The translations under genes and the position numbers were made by a program. From the NCBI GenBank assembly GCA_022539475.1, contig VCMS01000156.1:130252-178006 (forward strand): 47,755 nucleotides of DNA, in the 5' to 3' direction. The notes under the pieces were generated by a model, which saw only the letters and a list, made by a program, of their open reading frames with translations, was not told the DNA's origin and made no database searches. This document shows, piece after piece, positions 21,718 to 34,545 of this stretch. The DNA is from Gracilaria domingensis. Its lineage: Eukaryota; Rhodophyta; Florideophyceae; Gracilariales; Gracilariaceae. The first letter of the stretch is position 1. Each line of letters begins with the position of its first letter.

Positions 21718-23104
21718 ATGGTCTACTACTGTACACATAAGAAGCGTGGGTGCCCCTTCGTTACTCGCCGAGGAGTCTTATCTCTTCAACAGCATGTCAA
21801 CCATTGCCCGTTTCGTCTGAAAGCAGCGCTAGAAGACGACAATAGGCGGCCTATTCGAAGAAGCAAGCGTCTCAAGCTTTCCGCGCCCGCACCCGCATCT
21901 TCCGAAACGGTCACTGCCCCTTGTCGCCTTCCCGAGGCTCCGGTATCCGAGGACATCGTCGACCCCACTCCGTGCGCCCCTCCCAATCCGGACACTTCGC
22001 ATTGTGTTTCTCCTTCCCCGGATCCCGCGTCATTAGAGCGAGAACACGGAAGCAGTTCCCGCCCAGTGCCTTTTGAGGAGGCCCTCGGTGATATGCATCT
22101 GGATTATCTCACGGTTTGTCTGGCTTCAGTAGCTTCCAACCTTGGTCATCGTGAGGCAGACGAGCTAATTGGGCTACTTCGGGACCCCCGATTCTCGCAA
22201 AAGCGATTCAACGAGACCATAACAAGTTCCAAGCGCTGTACAGAACTGAAGAACGTCATTTTCGAACGATACGCCTCAAAGGACGGTTTCAATCGAAGAA
22301 CTGTCTCGCCAGAAGGATGTAAGTTCAGCGCCACCCTCTACACGAGAGATCCCGTTCAGAAACTTGTGAAACAGCTCCAGTTGGCTAACAACGAAAACAT
22401 ATTCTTCCATCCTATGCCTCAGACCCATTTTACGAAAATATCTCACCTTATGTCCGGCTCTCTCGCAAGAGGCGCCACCTCAAGACTTAAGGAAGTAGTG
22501 AGGGGCTCTTTGGATAGTAGAATAGCGTGGTACGTTCAAGAAATAAGTTAAAGGGAATCTTTCGTAGGTCATCTGCAGGTATGCACCGATAAATCTTCAA
22601 CAACTCTAAAGAAAACATCGGTTACTGCTTATCCTCTTCACCTCATCTTTCTCAACTTCTCCGACGAGCTACGGCGTAAGCGCATCCGTGATGACCTCAC
22701 AGTAGTGGCATACTTTCCTACAACACTAGTACAGTTTTTCGCATCTGAAGCAGGCGCAATCTCATTCCTCTCTAGCAAGTCTCTACGCGATTCCAGGATG
22801 CATATCCTTCAAGAATCTCTTCGTCAAATCTTGTAGCAAATTCTAAATCTAATGCAGAAAGGTTTTCATTTCATCGCCGAAGACGCACTATATCGAGTGT
22901 GCCATCCTCTGCAAGTTTTTGTGCGGATATTCTGAGGCTAAGGACATTCTGTCTACTCTTCATGGGACCAAAACGCAAAGCCCTTGTCATAGATGCAAAG
23001 CCCCTCCCTCATCTTTATGCAGTAATGTTCTTACGTCATTCACTGGACCCTCTCAAAACCACACTAAAAGAGTCAGAAAGACATACTCAGTTATTCTCGA
23101 ATAG
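21718..23104 (+). pseudogene. Plavaka-like transposase (broken)
   Basis: The frame starting MVYYCTHKKRGCPF runs open to TAA at 22549-22551. An in-frame ATG at 21622 exists only in copy 1, so 21718, conserved in copy 2, is preferred. N-terminus has a C-x6-C...H-x3-C finger. Then LGHREADELIGLLRDPRF and LYTRDPVQKLVKQL resemble the N-terminal region of Plavaka transposases. After the stop the same frame continues with TDKSS...TAYPLHLIFLN and DELRRKRIRDDL...VVAYFP, like the conserved DKT / N-x-x-x-x-x-R-R-K / YLP region; then QKGFHFIAEDALYRVCHPLQ, a one-base shift in a T-run near 22915, and GYSEAKDILSTL...SPCHRCKAP, like the DxPE...CPxC box. Family assignment is from remembered motif patterns. Confidence 0.62.
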
Positions 23105-24960
23105 GCAAAGAAAGGCGAGGGAGAAAGAAGTTTACGTCGTGCAAGGGAGAGGAGATCTAAGTCGGATACTCTCATGCGTTCTAATTCTATATCTCTTATT
23201 CTCTCGTCCATCAAAACCTCCTTGACCGTAAGATTCATCAAGGGGTTATTTCCATGCAGTCTGTTCGGAAAAAGGAGAGCTCTCTTTGAACAGTTACGCA
23301 ACTTGCATCTCGGCATATTGAAACCGATTAATACTCCAGAAATCGAGAGACTGTAGTCAGAGACCCTAAGCACTGCAATAGAATCATCCGCGTCACGTTC
23401 ATTTCGAACGATACGTACTCAAATCCCGAACTTTACAAACGCAAATCTATCCCCCATGCCATGCAACTTTTCTCCCAGAAGTTTGCATATAGATTTGTGC
23501 ACGCCGAAGAAAGGAAGGTTACTGAATGGAACCTTCACCAAGGCTGATCTCCTTCGAATGACGGAGCCCAAAGCATACAAAGACATTGACATGTTTTTCC
23601 TTTCATGATGGAATTCTTTGAAATATGATAGGGAGCGCAGGACACGGCCCCAATGAGAACAATTTTCTCTCAGTACTCGGACGTCGCTCGGACTACTTAT
23701 AGGGGCAATCGTGGCCCATGATGTAGTGAAAGCTCAATTTCGTCTCTTCGGTGGCAGATTGAAGCCTTTAAATGCTCCTCGACGAAGTGGTCGGCAGCAA
23801 TTCATAGCATTGGAAGTGGAACTCTGAAGTTTTATCACGGCTCTTAACAGAAGAAGAACTAACACCATTGGCAGCATTTTACAGTATCTCCACAACACGT
23901 CAATTTATGTCTTCTCTTGTAATGTTGGTGAAAGGCCTTGTTAATGGGAAGTGAAGCGATACGATTTCGATATTGGAACTATTGTCATGTGCTACAAGCC
24001 CAAGCACGCCCGGCTGAGTGGTTCTCATGACTACCATCTGTTTTGCTTTCAGCTACGACTCTTGTCGCGTTTTCCTTCCATAGAGTTTTATACTGAATGA
24101 ATTTAGCATATAGGAGCTGCTACAGCCCCCGTTCTCTAGACCTGTGAGGATCATGTAGTAGTTAGCTTATCAGAACTTCATTTAGTTCTTTTTAGTGTTC
24201 CGCAGAGAAATCCACTACCACTATAATTCGGAGATTCTATGGTCGTTGAAGGCCTTCATTGCTGTTTACCAGCCCGTCGGAACGAACCAATTAAATTTCG
24301 ATATTAGCGTAAAACGCCAGTGCCGATGGGCTCATGCTAGACGATATTACCTCTTCTAAATCATCGGTAGAATTTGTATCTTCACCGGAAACAATGGTGC
24401 CGAGTATTTTAAGTATCAACCTACTGTCGTCACTCTGTTCATCTGCAGCTCATCCCGGCGAATTACTACTTTCGTGCGTGCGGCTGTTGAGGCGCTTTCG
24501 TAGTTCGTCACCTCGCTGCTTTGAGTAGTGTAAATAGTGTAGTGTGTTAGTACGTACACAACTTGTAGAAAACACATGGCCGTGAGTTCCCTTATTAGGT
24601 GAGCATTAATTATATACGAAAAATAGCTGAGTCTTGTCTGATGAATTTATATTGTGCTTGCAACAAAAGGACTGTGAGTAATGCATCAAACTGTGTTTTT
24701 AAAGGTGTCAAAACGCTGAAAAATGGTTCTTAAATGTGTCCGCGGGCAGAGGGTTTTAGTGGATCTAGACTTACGCGAGTAATGGGTACGCTCTCGAATC
24801 GTGCTTTTTAAGCGCTCATAATAATCGAGATTTACTCTCATTTATGTACAGCCGGCGTTGTCTGTACAGCCCTTTTGCCTCCCGCCAACCCACGTGGACA
24901 GAAGCGTCTACGGGTTGGCGGGCGGGTGCACCGTAATGAGTGCGGGAGGTGTCGAGGAAG
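23105..24960. other. No gene recognised; probable decayed transposon body and AT-rich spacer
   Basis: Short fragments in all frames with frequent stops. The stretch to about 24530 may be the decayed 3' part of the transposase, but I could not find a convincing motif. A palindrome lies at 24881-24922 with 11-bp arms CCCGCCAACCC / GGGTTGGCGGG. Nothing else supported. Confidence 0.5.
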
Positions 24961-25350
24961 GTGTTTTGGGAGGTCTCGGCGTGGTGCTAAAATGCGGCCA
25001 GAATGTGCCCGCGGGCGTGGTGGGGTCGGTTGTGTTAGGGTGCCTACCCTAACACAGCCGGACCCCCGCGCCCGCGGGCACGTTTTGGCTGGTTTTTTAA
25101 AAAATGTGATATTTTATGCCCGCTGGCCGGGGGTTCCGGTTGTGTTAGGGTAGCTACCCTAACACGACCGGACCCCCCGCCCGCGGGCACGTTTTGGCCG
25201 ATTTTTTGAAAAATGTGCGATTTTATACCCGCGGGCGGGGGGGTCCGGTCGTGTTAGGGTACCTACCCTAACACGACCGACCCCCCCCCCCCCCGCCCGC
25301 TGGCACGTTTTCGCCACATTCTGGTAGCGCCCACAGACCTCCCAAAACAC
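24961..25350. repeat. Hierarchical palindrome (inverted repeats within an inverted repeat)
   Basis: Three near-perfect 24-bp palindromes, GTGTTAGGGTnnCTACCCTAACAC type, at 25032-25055, 25142-25165 and 25251-25274, lie about 110 bp apart. Between them are GC-rich dyads (CCCGCGGGC-type) with a T-run and A-run middle. The whole block is symmetrical around the middle palindrome (centre about 25153): 24961-25016 is an inverted copy of 25295-25350 (GTGTTTTGGGAGGTCT versus AGACCTCCCAAAACAC). It may be a foldback-type element or the result of repeated template switching. The TTAGGGT core is telomere-like but never tandem. Confidence 0.88.
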
Positions 25351-25397
25351 ACACCGCACGCAACGCCGTCCAAAACGTAATCTGCCCGCGGGCACGG

Positions 25398-25440
25398 TGG
25401 TCAAGTTGTGTTAGGGTAGCGACCCTAACACAACTTGACC
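25398..25440. repeat. Fourth TTAGGGT palindrome
   Basis: GGTCAAGTTGTGTTAGGG...CCCTAACACAACTTGACC, centre about 25419, with arms extending to about 18 bp. It carries the same core as the three palindromes to its left but different outer flanks, 157 bp from the third. It directly precedes the HECT pseudogene. Confidence 0.88.
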
Positions 25441-25476
25441 TCGCCCGCTGCCAGTACGACGGAATGACATTATGAC

Positions 25477-28400
25477 ATGTCTGATGATGCGCGTCTGCAA
25501 CAACCCGTTGCCAGCCAACCGCTTTCCACTCGTTCGCGTTCCCGCCGCGCCTCCGCCGCCACAAATTCCGTCCGCCACCGACTTCCTCCCGCAGCCGCTT
25601 CCCATCCCACTCGTTCTGCACACCACTCCCCCCCCTCTACCCCCTCCTCCGCCCCCCGAGAACAGCCGCTTCGTATCGCGCGCAGACCGCCGGCACCGCC
25701 CCCCCACCCGCCGACTTTCCGAAAGCGAGCCAGGTCCAGCGCCACGAGGCCTGTTACGCCGCTTGTTAACTTGCTTCGCACGGCCGCCAATGTGAAGGTC
25801 GAGATTTACGCCGCACGCGCGCTCACGCATATGATGGAAGCGCTACCGTCTTCTTCTTCTGCAATTGCGCTCAATGGTGCCACTGGACCGCTCTGCTAGA
25901 AATCTTTTGTCTCTTGAGTACATCGGCCTTGCTGAGCAGTCTTTGTCTGCCTTGCACAAATTGAGTGTTGATTACCCGCAGCAAAATGTTTCGGCGAATG
26001 GCTTTGAAGCGGTGATTTCGTTTATTGACTTCTTTTCGATAGGCGTACAGAGAATGGCCGCTGCAACCGCATGCAACTTGTGCCATCAACCCCGTGGCGA
26101 TGCAATGGAAATAATAAGTCGTGTGCTGCCCAATATGATGCGATTGCTAAGCTTTGAAGATCAACGCATCAAAGAATCTGCTGTAGTAGGTTTCACTAAG
26201 CTTGCAGAAGCGTATAGATCTTCGCCTGAGAAGCTCGAGGCGCTGTGTGGAGATGCCTTTGCGCTCATCGAGAAGGTTCTTAGTCTGATCGTACCTCCAT
26301 CTCCTCCTGCACTCTCGCCACAATCGTACTTGTCTGCGCTGCGCTTCGCATGCTTGCTATCTTGGCGCGCGGAAGTGCCAAGCTTGGACTTCAAATCCTG
26401 GATACCGACACCCTCATTATGAAACTGAAGAGCAGACTTAGCTCAGGCTCAACTATGCATTCTGTAGATTGTCTAAATCTTGCCGACAGTCTCCTTCCGG
26501 ATACCAGTGAGCATGAGCACCACCATGGTTCGTCATCGAGATCAAAAAGACGGCGAGCAGTTGGCCCGTCTGCCAATTTTGCTGCAATCGATGCAAAGCG
26601 ACGATAATCACTTGAACGGAACCCTGCCCCGTTGCAGCTTTTTGGAACAGAACTGTTTGAGACCCTGATGAGGTTTTACATTTCCTCGGCAGACTCAAAT
26701 GCCCGGAGATTGACCTTGTCCGTGTTGTCCAAGTTTATTTCAATTTCTCCTCAGGTTGTGTTAAGTGCGGTGACTATGAATGATGAAACCGGACTGGAGT
26801 CAGAGGAGTCACAGAATCTTACAACAATTCGCTTTTGCCCATTTGTTGCTGCCCTTCTAGGGGAGAACCGTTCGAAGAGCGAGGCTTTTGTTGGGTTGGC
26901 GATAACATCGTCTGCATTAGAAAAGTTTCCATCTTTGCGAGAGGCGTTTGTGCGTGAAGGTGTTTTTCATGAAATCGTTCGACTTGCTGCCTTGGACAGT
27001 GAACAGGAAGGGGAAAAGGAGGACGAAAACTATCAAAGTATTGAACTTGTTACGCGAGCTCCGGTACCGGGGTCTTCATCTGGAAGAATCGACCATGTTC
27101 ACTCTCATGGAGATCATTCGGGAACAGCCATCAACTTGCGAGACATGGACTCAGTGTGGACAGCCCTCGCTGCTCTGCAACGCGGCCCAACTCACAGAGT
27201 TTCCCGAAGTGAGGTAGGTCGTTCGATATTAAGTGCGGTGGTTCAATCATACGCACGCCAACAATGCCTGGGCCCCGGGCTTTGGACTGATGTTCACACA
27301 TTGGTTTATTCCAGGAGACAAGACAACTCGAGAAGCCCCGCCAACTCGAATATAGAAGTTAACCACTCTGATACTGCTACTGGAGAAGGGAGCAGTTCGG
27401 GCCCTGTGTGCAGATCCGAAAGGCTGCAGGAACATAGAGAGCGTAGTAGCGCTGCTGGACGACAGAGGGCTCGTCGAGATGATGCTGAAGCTTCGGGGGA
27501 AGTACTGGCAGATATAATGCTGTCAGACAAACTTATCCTTTCACCTGACAAGCTATCGGAGACTGGCTTAGTGTCATCTATAGCATCGGTTATTGCGGTC
27601 TTGAAGCATCTGGAATGGATATTGGAGAAATTAAGTTCTAGTTCAACTTCTGTGAGCGCACCCACTGTTGCTTCTGGTGACTTTGCTACTGATCTTCCTT
27701 TCCTTTTGGAAGACCCCAAAGTACATTTTGTGAGCCACAAATTGACTGCTAAGGTAACTAGACAGTTTTCTGGTCCTATTGCGTTGTGTGGAGGGATTGT
27801 GCCCGTGTATTGCTTCTCAGTAGCGAGGGAATCGTCATTTCTAATCCCGTTTGATATAATAAGAACGCTGTTTCAGTCAACGTCTCTGGGCGTTTCGCGA
27901 GTGCTTCATTTGTTGCAGACGCGCAACGAAATGTCAGAGGTTGCGACGGACAGATTTTCTCGACACCATCGTGAAAGCGGGACAAGGATGGGGCGTATTC
28001 AACGCCAAAAGGTTCGAATGCACCGCGACCGAATCCTCGAATCTGCGATCAAAGTGATGAACATGTATTGCTCTCATGGTACAGTGCTGTAGGTCGAATA
28101 CTTCAACGAGGCTAGTACAGGATTGGGACCTACTCTTGAGGTTTACACTCTTACCTCGAGAGAAATTCAGATGGTAGATCTGAAGCTTTGGAGAAGTAGC
28201 AGTTCGAAGACAATCAAGACGAAGGCGGAATCGGAAGCGGCAACACACTTCATTCATCATATTCGAGATACTATCTCGAACTGGGACGTTAACATTAGTA
28301 ATGTTCACGTCCCAGTTCGCCAGTCCTCTACATGACGAAGAAGTCGAAGGCAATCTAACGCGAAACCGACAGTGGCAGTTCAGAACGAGCCTCCAAGCTA

Positions 28401-29464
28401 TGTGGTGCCTACTGGCACAGGACTATTCCCTTCATGCCTACCAGTAATGATTAGCGAACCCCAGAAATCTGCGGCTTCCAAGACTTGCTCTTTGTTCCAA
28501 TTCATTGGTCTTCTTATGTAAGGCTGTTATTGACGGTCGCTTGCTGGATTTGAGGTTTTCGAACACTTTCTCGGAACTTCTCCTGGCATACTGTCAAGTA
28601 ATGTTGGACAGCTGTGGGCCCTTAAGTTCAGATTCATCAGGCTCGTCATCCATACTAGAAAGTGGATTCGGAAGCAACAAACGCGACAGATTGGCAAAGT
28701 TGGATCTTGTAGATGGAAAGAATGTGTGGCAGAGATACACTAGCGAGAAATCGGCTATGAAACTGTTGGATAATGTTGACCATCAACTCGCTGTTTCGCT
28801 GCAATCAATTATAAGAATGGTAGATGACAATGAAGGCGATTCGACACCAGCCCTTTGTCTAACATTTGTTTTGCCCGGTGATGATTCGATAGAACTTGTG
28901 AAAGGCGAAAGCAATATTGAAGTGAATGAGCAGAATGCTGAAGAGTTCGTGAGAAGAGTGACATACCATGTGCTTTTTGGAGGTGTGTATCAGCAAGTTG
29001 AAGCGCTTTTGAGAGGCTTGGGTGAGCTAATTGATATCACGAGTCTTCTAGTGTTCCGAAGCGCTGAACTTGAGTTGTTGTTCTGCGGTCCGCCATATGA
29101 GAAGTAGACTATAGACTTTTTGGTTCATTCTACGCAACATGATCATGGATTCAGCCACGAGAACGTAGCGGTGAAGTACTTCTTACAACTTCTTACAGAA
29201 TTGGATGAAGAAGATCAACAACGTTTCATCCAATTTACTACTGGCACTCCAGCTCTTCCGCTCGGGGGGCCGAGCAAATTGCATCCCCATCTAACAATTG
29301 TGCGACGTACCCCGGAGAGCGGGCACTATCCGAACCAGTGTTTGCCAACCGTGATGACTTGCACGAATTATTTCAAACTCCCGGAGTATAGTTCTTATGA
29401 GATTGCAAAGAGGCAGGTGATTTACGCTGTTCGTGAAGGACAGAGGTCGTTCTATTTTTCGTAG
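25477..29464 (+). pseudogene. UPL3/UPL4-like HECT E3 ubiquitin ligase, heavily disabled
   Basis: The armadillo-like segment (ALTHMMEALPSSSSAIALNG, LEYIGLAEQSLSAL, FIDFFSIGVQRMA) and a C-terminal HECT domain match the plant UPL3/UPL4 and animal TRIP12 family, which polyubiquitinates proteins in cytosol and nucleus. Disablements: frameshifts near 25896 and 26348; TAA at 26605; TAG at 28090 where family members have Glu (VLEVEYF...STGLGPTLEVYTL); TGA at 28333; frameshift near 28505; TAG at 29105 where Trp is expected. The N-terminus is short and Pro/Ser-rich, so upstream armadillo repeats seem missing. The HECT C-lobe is otherwise intact, with catalytic Cys TGC at 29360-29362 in LPTVMTCTNYFKLPEYSS and the family ending EGQRSFYFS. 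No introns apparent. Confidence 0.87.
28277..28319. repeat. 43-bp palindrome inside the HECT pseudogene
   Basis: Arms of 21 bp (CGAACTGGGACGT...) with a single mismatch and a one-base centre at 28298. It lies between readable parts of the ligase and near the TGA at 28333, suggesting that an inverted duplication helped break the frame. Confidence 0.92.
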
Positions 29465-29555
29465 AGTGTTTCGTAAGTTAACGCTAGTCAACGGGCAAAG
29501 GGCTCGCAAAGAGTAAAGCTTTTTCTGCTTACAAAACTTGGTTTACCAAGCACCA

Positions 29556-31027
<1,472 letters not shown>

Positions 31028-31256
31028 GCGCACGGCGCACCGACGCACGCTGGAACACAATGGCGGACGAGCGCGCGGCTGAAGAGGCAGTGATGTGGAA
31101 AAGGCCATCATTTGGGGTCTCATGGTGTGAGTTGGATGAGGAAGAATGTCGTCGACATTTAGCGAGGGCAGGAAATTGATAAAGTGTGTCGTGAAAATGT
31201 TTACAAAACAGAAATGAGCTGCAGGCGCACGGGAGCTACGATGCAGCGATATGCGA

Positions 31257-32094
31257 TCAGCAGTTCACTGCAAAGCCGCCGTCTCCCATGAAAAGCTCCA
31301 AAATGGTTGCCGACAGCGCCACGGCCACGTTGTCATTGCTTCCAATCTCGTCTGCCACCAACTCCGCGCCTGCGCTCGGCAACGCAATCAGCGCAACCAA
31401 GGTGAAGGTACCTGTGCTAGGCACAACTGCGATTTCCAAACACGAAAACCAGCGCAGCAACGCAATGAAGGTCGTCGAAGCGCCCAGCACAAGTGCGATG
31501 CTGCCGGCCACACTCTTGTCGCCTCTAGGCCACTTTGTGGACTGTACTCCGCGTCTTATTACCTTCGCAAACCCGTCACCCACGCAAATACCCGCCACGG
31601 CAACCGCTGCGGCTGCCGTGCGGAACAGAAAGAACGTGAGCAGCAGCAGCGTCACACTGTAAATCAGCGGTCCGCGTAGAGCCTCAGGCGCGCTTCCCTC
31701 TCTTGACAACGCGCGTGCCAACCTTCGCACGGAGGTTGCCGACGACAAGCCCGACACTACAAGCACAGCGTAGAACAGCAGCAGCACGCAGGCGGCACAG
31801 ACGCGCGTGGGTGATCGCGCTATACAGCGGCCACAACGCAAGGAAAGCCGGCCAGCAACTGATGTGTATAATCTTCCTCGTCGTTCGCGAGGAAACCAGC
31901 CAAAGCGCTGTTACCCGTTGCCAGACGCCCAGCCACAGCGTGACGGCGCTTACGATCGCCAGTGTGAGCTGCGCGTCGCGTGACGCGTCGGTTAGCGCCA
32001 GCAGCATGAGCGGTCGGGCCGCACTGCAGGCAAGCGCGGCAGGCGGGGCGGCAGGGAATGATGGCGATGCGACGGAGAGCGTGCGTGCTGGCAT
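31257..32094 (-). pseudogene. Phytol/farnesol kinase (VTE5/FOLK family), frameshifted
   Basis: Membrane kinase of the dolichol/phytol kinase family that phosphorylates phytol released from chlorophyll for tocopherol synthesis in plastids. Seen: RTTRKIIHISCWPAFLALWPLYS (as consecutive blocks), then LSREGSAPEALRGPLIYSVTL, CVGDGFAKVI and WPRGDKSVAGSIALVLG, and a C-terminal ELVADEIGSNDNVAVALSATI, all in family order with several hydrophobic helices. The frame breaks at about 31805 in a GCGCG run, where two bases seem missing (...AITHAR / VCAACVLLLF...). GDGxAD, usual in the family, reads GDGFAK. Possible start at 32094 (MPARTLSVAS); transit sequence not recognised. Lies 230 bp upstream of and parallel to the PDS pseudogene. 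Confidence 0.82.
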
Positions 32095-32270
32095 GGGATT
32101 GGCTGGTCAGAAGCGACGGAAGCTGCGAGAGGAAGCACGTCACCTTCGTGGCGGACAGCCGGGCGCACCCCGTGAAGGTGTGACATGGCGAGCGACAGCG
32201 GCGCGGCGTCGGCAGATGATGAAGGACTGCGGAGGTCAGCACCTGAGTCGGCAGCGGCGATCATCGCCAA

Positions 32271-32832
32271 TAGTCAGCCAGGGGAAGGGTGGCGAGACGC
32301 CTCCGCGGCATGCGGTTCAAATGCTGGGGCCGCTACTGCTGTGTATGCCTGCGCGAATACACGCGTCACGTGCCACGTGCGCGGCGTCGTCGTCGTCGAG
32401 TCTTCCATACCCCCCAAAAAATATGGGGAACCCAAATTATTGCCCATATTTTAGTAAACATTCAAGGAAATGACTGTAGAGACATCCGTATAACAAAACA
32501 TTACCAATTTTCTTGAAATATGGGGAACCGAGCCGTATGTGGTACGATATATCGAGTTGATTGACTAAATATGGAGAGCCCAGATTGTCTTCTTCTTTCC
32601 TTGGTAGAAGATGCAATAACAACCGACCTCGAATGATTCTTTGCATTCTACAAAGGTCTAGAGTGGCTGATCCATACCCCAAAAGCACACATGTTTTGCA
32701 AAAAGTTTTTGAATTTTTGTCATCGTCACAAAATATGGGGAACGCGTTTCCGGCACCCCGTATAGTTTTCCGGGGATAACGCCTCGGATGATGCGCCGTC
32801 ATCTTCCCCGAGTTAGGCCGCGAGCAATCTAG
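32271..32832. repeat. AT-rich stretch with four ATATGGGGAACC motifs
   Basis: The motif occurs at 32421, 32518, 32569 (as ATATGGAGAGCC) and 32733, all in the same direction. CCATACCCC-type sequence, roughly its inverse, occurs at 32404 and 32672. It may be a MITE or solo remnant. No gene seen. Confidence 0.5.
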
Positions 32833-33126
32833 TCAGATGGCGCCGACTTCGCGGCACGCGCACTCCCAACCGCGCTCGTGCGGCTTTTATCGCAGGAGCC
32901 CAACTCAGGAGGTGCTGTGTTTGACGTGCTGCTGAGTTCTACGCCCAAGCAACTCCCGGAAATGCTCAACCACCTTCTGAAGAAAGACACGCTGTTGCTG
33001 AATTCATTTTTTCTGTGCTCTTCGCACAAGCCGGTGGGCGAGAGCTTGGATGCCATTATGGCTACTGTTAAGAAGCATGACCGTACTAAGGATATACATT
33101 TTTTAATACATGCAAGAAAGAAGTAG
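32833..33126 (+). pseudogene. Open frame fragment, product unrecognised
   Basis: Open from just after a TAG at 32830 to the stop at 33126, 97 codons, lacking an early in-frame ATG. It reads like a soluble alpha-helical protein (FAARALPTALVRLLSQEP, LPEMLNHLLKKDTLLLNS, LDAIMATVKKHDRTKDIHFL). Composition and codon use look coding, and it may be the C-terminus of a host gene whose upstream part was lost to the AT-rich insertion at 32404-32745. I do not recognise the family. It could also be a chance frame. Confidence 0.3.
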
Positions 33127-34545
33127 CAAATGTGAAGAGTACACAAAGTCGAGGCAACGTGGTTAAAAACACTATTCAATGATATTAAGGAAGACACTTA
33201 GTTGGCAAAAACTAGTGTAAGATGAAACTTTATACAAAAGAGCGTCCAACGCGAACTTCGATAATAGAAAAACGATGATCTAAGGTGAACAAAAGCGCGT
33301 GCGACAATATTAGAAGGTCGAGTAGCTCAGCACTCCTTGCTTGCACTGTATCGTATTGACTTCTTCGATCTAGTGAGAGCGCAATGTTTTGATTACGCTC
33401 AGCGAATTCGGAAGGGAAGATATGGGAAGTGCGGGAAGAGTTGCGGCACAGAAGGGGCCATTTTTGACACTGAAGGCGAAATGTGGTAGTTTTAAGGACT
33501 GCGAGAGTCTTCTGAAGAAGAGCAGTAAGAAGAAGAGGAAGGTGCTGGAACAAGTGTTTCAGGAGGCACTTGGGGCTCCGGTATGGACTGGATTTTGGGT
33601 TAGGGCATGGCACTGCGAACGGCCGACCGAATTTTCAAAGTGCGAGATGAGAGAAGGATGAGGAGGAATGGGAAGCCGTTTTGGGGCAGGGCGGGTGCAC
33701 GGTATTGGGGAGAGTTGCCACCCGTACTTCTACAGAATAACTTTTCTGGAGACGGAGAGGAAGGATCCGAACAAGTGATGGGCGAGAAGTAGGTGAATAG
33801 TGGGCACGGGGGGGAATCGGAAGTAATGATGGGATGAGTGAAGTGAGGTGAGTTGCGATTTGCATCGCAACTCGGGGGGAAATGGAAACGCAAACTAGCA
33901 CAAGCGCAGACTTGAGAGAGGGTCGCGAAAAAAAGTGGATGGGGCGGTGCGGCGAAGTAGCACCTCTACAAAAACTAGGAGACCGAAGAATTAAACTGCG
34001 CGAGATGGAATTTAATATTCCAAAATTTTTTAATTTTTTGAGTGCCACCCTCTGCCACCCCCTCGCGCGCCCCAAAAAGCCCAAAAACTAGCTTAGTTTC
34101 CAAAGCGAACAGACTATATTCCACTTTGCAGAACACAGACGGTGTTACCGTCGCAACGGATCTACTAGTTATGAAGCGCTATTAGCGGCTTTCCCCGAAA
34201 AACGGGTTTTGCTCTACAATTTGTAGAGTAGTGGGTCCGAACCGAGTATAGTGTGACATCATTGGCCAGTTTTAGCACACGTGGCATTGCCTTCGGGCAA
34301 TGCACGCATGCCAAGTCACGATCTTCTCCTGACTGTACTTACTGCAGTGCACCGCACCCACATTATGTAGTATAGGATATCAAATAGATGCAATAACAAT
34401 ATAACTCTAGAACAAAAAGTGCAGCTATATAGAAAAATAATATATATATAAAAAATATATACTATATACACAAACCATAAGTAGCTCCTACTGCAAAGAA
34501 GTAATTGCAATAAAACAGTATCGTTCTGCAAAAACTGCATCTTTG
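33127..34545. other. No gene supported; AT-rich and small hairpins
   Basis: A Lys-rich frame near 33389-33661 has no recognised relative. Small hairpins: GAGTTGCGAT-TTGC-ATCGCAACTC near 33851-33874, GCTCTACAA-TTTGTAGAG near 34211, GGCATTGCC-TTC-GGGCAATGC near 34282. A TA-rich run lies around 34430-34475. Confidence 0.5.

Larger units (their letters stand above)
19919..24530 (+). mobile_element. Plavaka/KDZ-like DNA transposon, copy 1 (degenerate, right end not determined)
   Basis: From CGTCTGTCTCTTGC at 19919 it is colinear with 44968-47755, the start of a second copy; sequence immediately left of both is unrelated, which sets the left end. It consists of about 1.8 kb of noncoding sequence rich in hairpins followed by a transposase-like coding region from 21718. 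The right end is not visible because copy 2 leaves the window; 24530 is the last point where the style of sequence seems similar and is a guess. It sits 11 bp beyond the presumed outer end of element B's LTR. Confidence 0.65.

Noticed and set aside
25032..25431. Telomere or interstitial telomeric repeat (TTAGGG)
   Set aside because: The hexamer occurs once per palindrome arm and is never tandem; it is part of a dyad.
25472..25795. Proline-rich plus-strand frame near the HECT gene start
   Set aside because: A shadow of the Pro/Ser-rich segment in another phase; the neighbouring frame continues into the armadillo-like sequence.
25477..29464. Introns as explanation for the breaks in the HECT gene
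   Set aside because: Breaks are single stop codons or 1-2 nt shifts with homologous sequence continuing immediately on both sides, and no splice-bounded insert.
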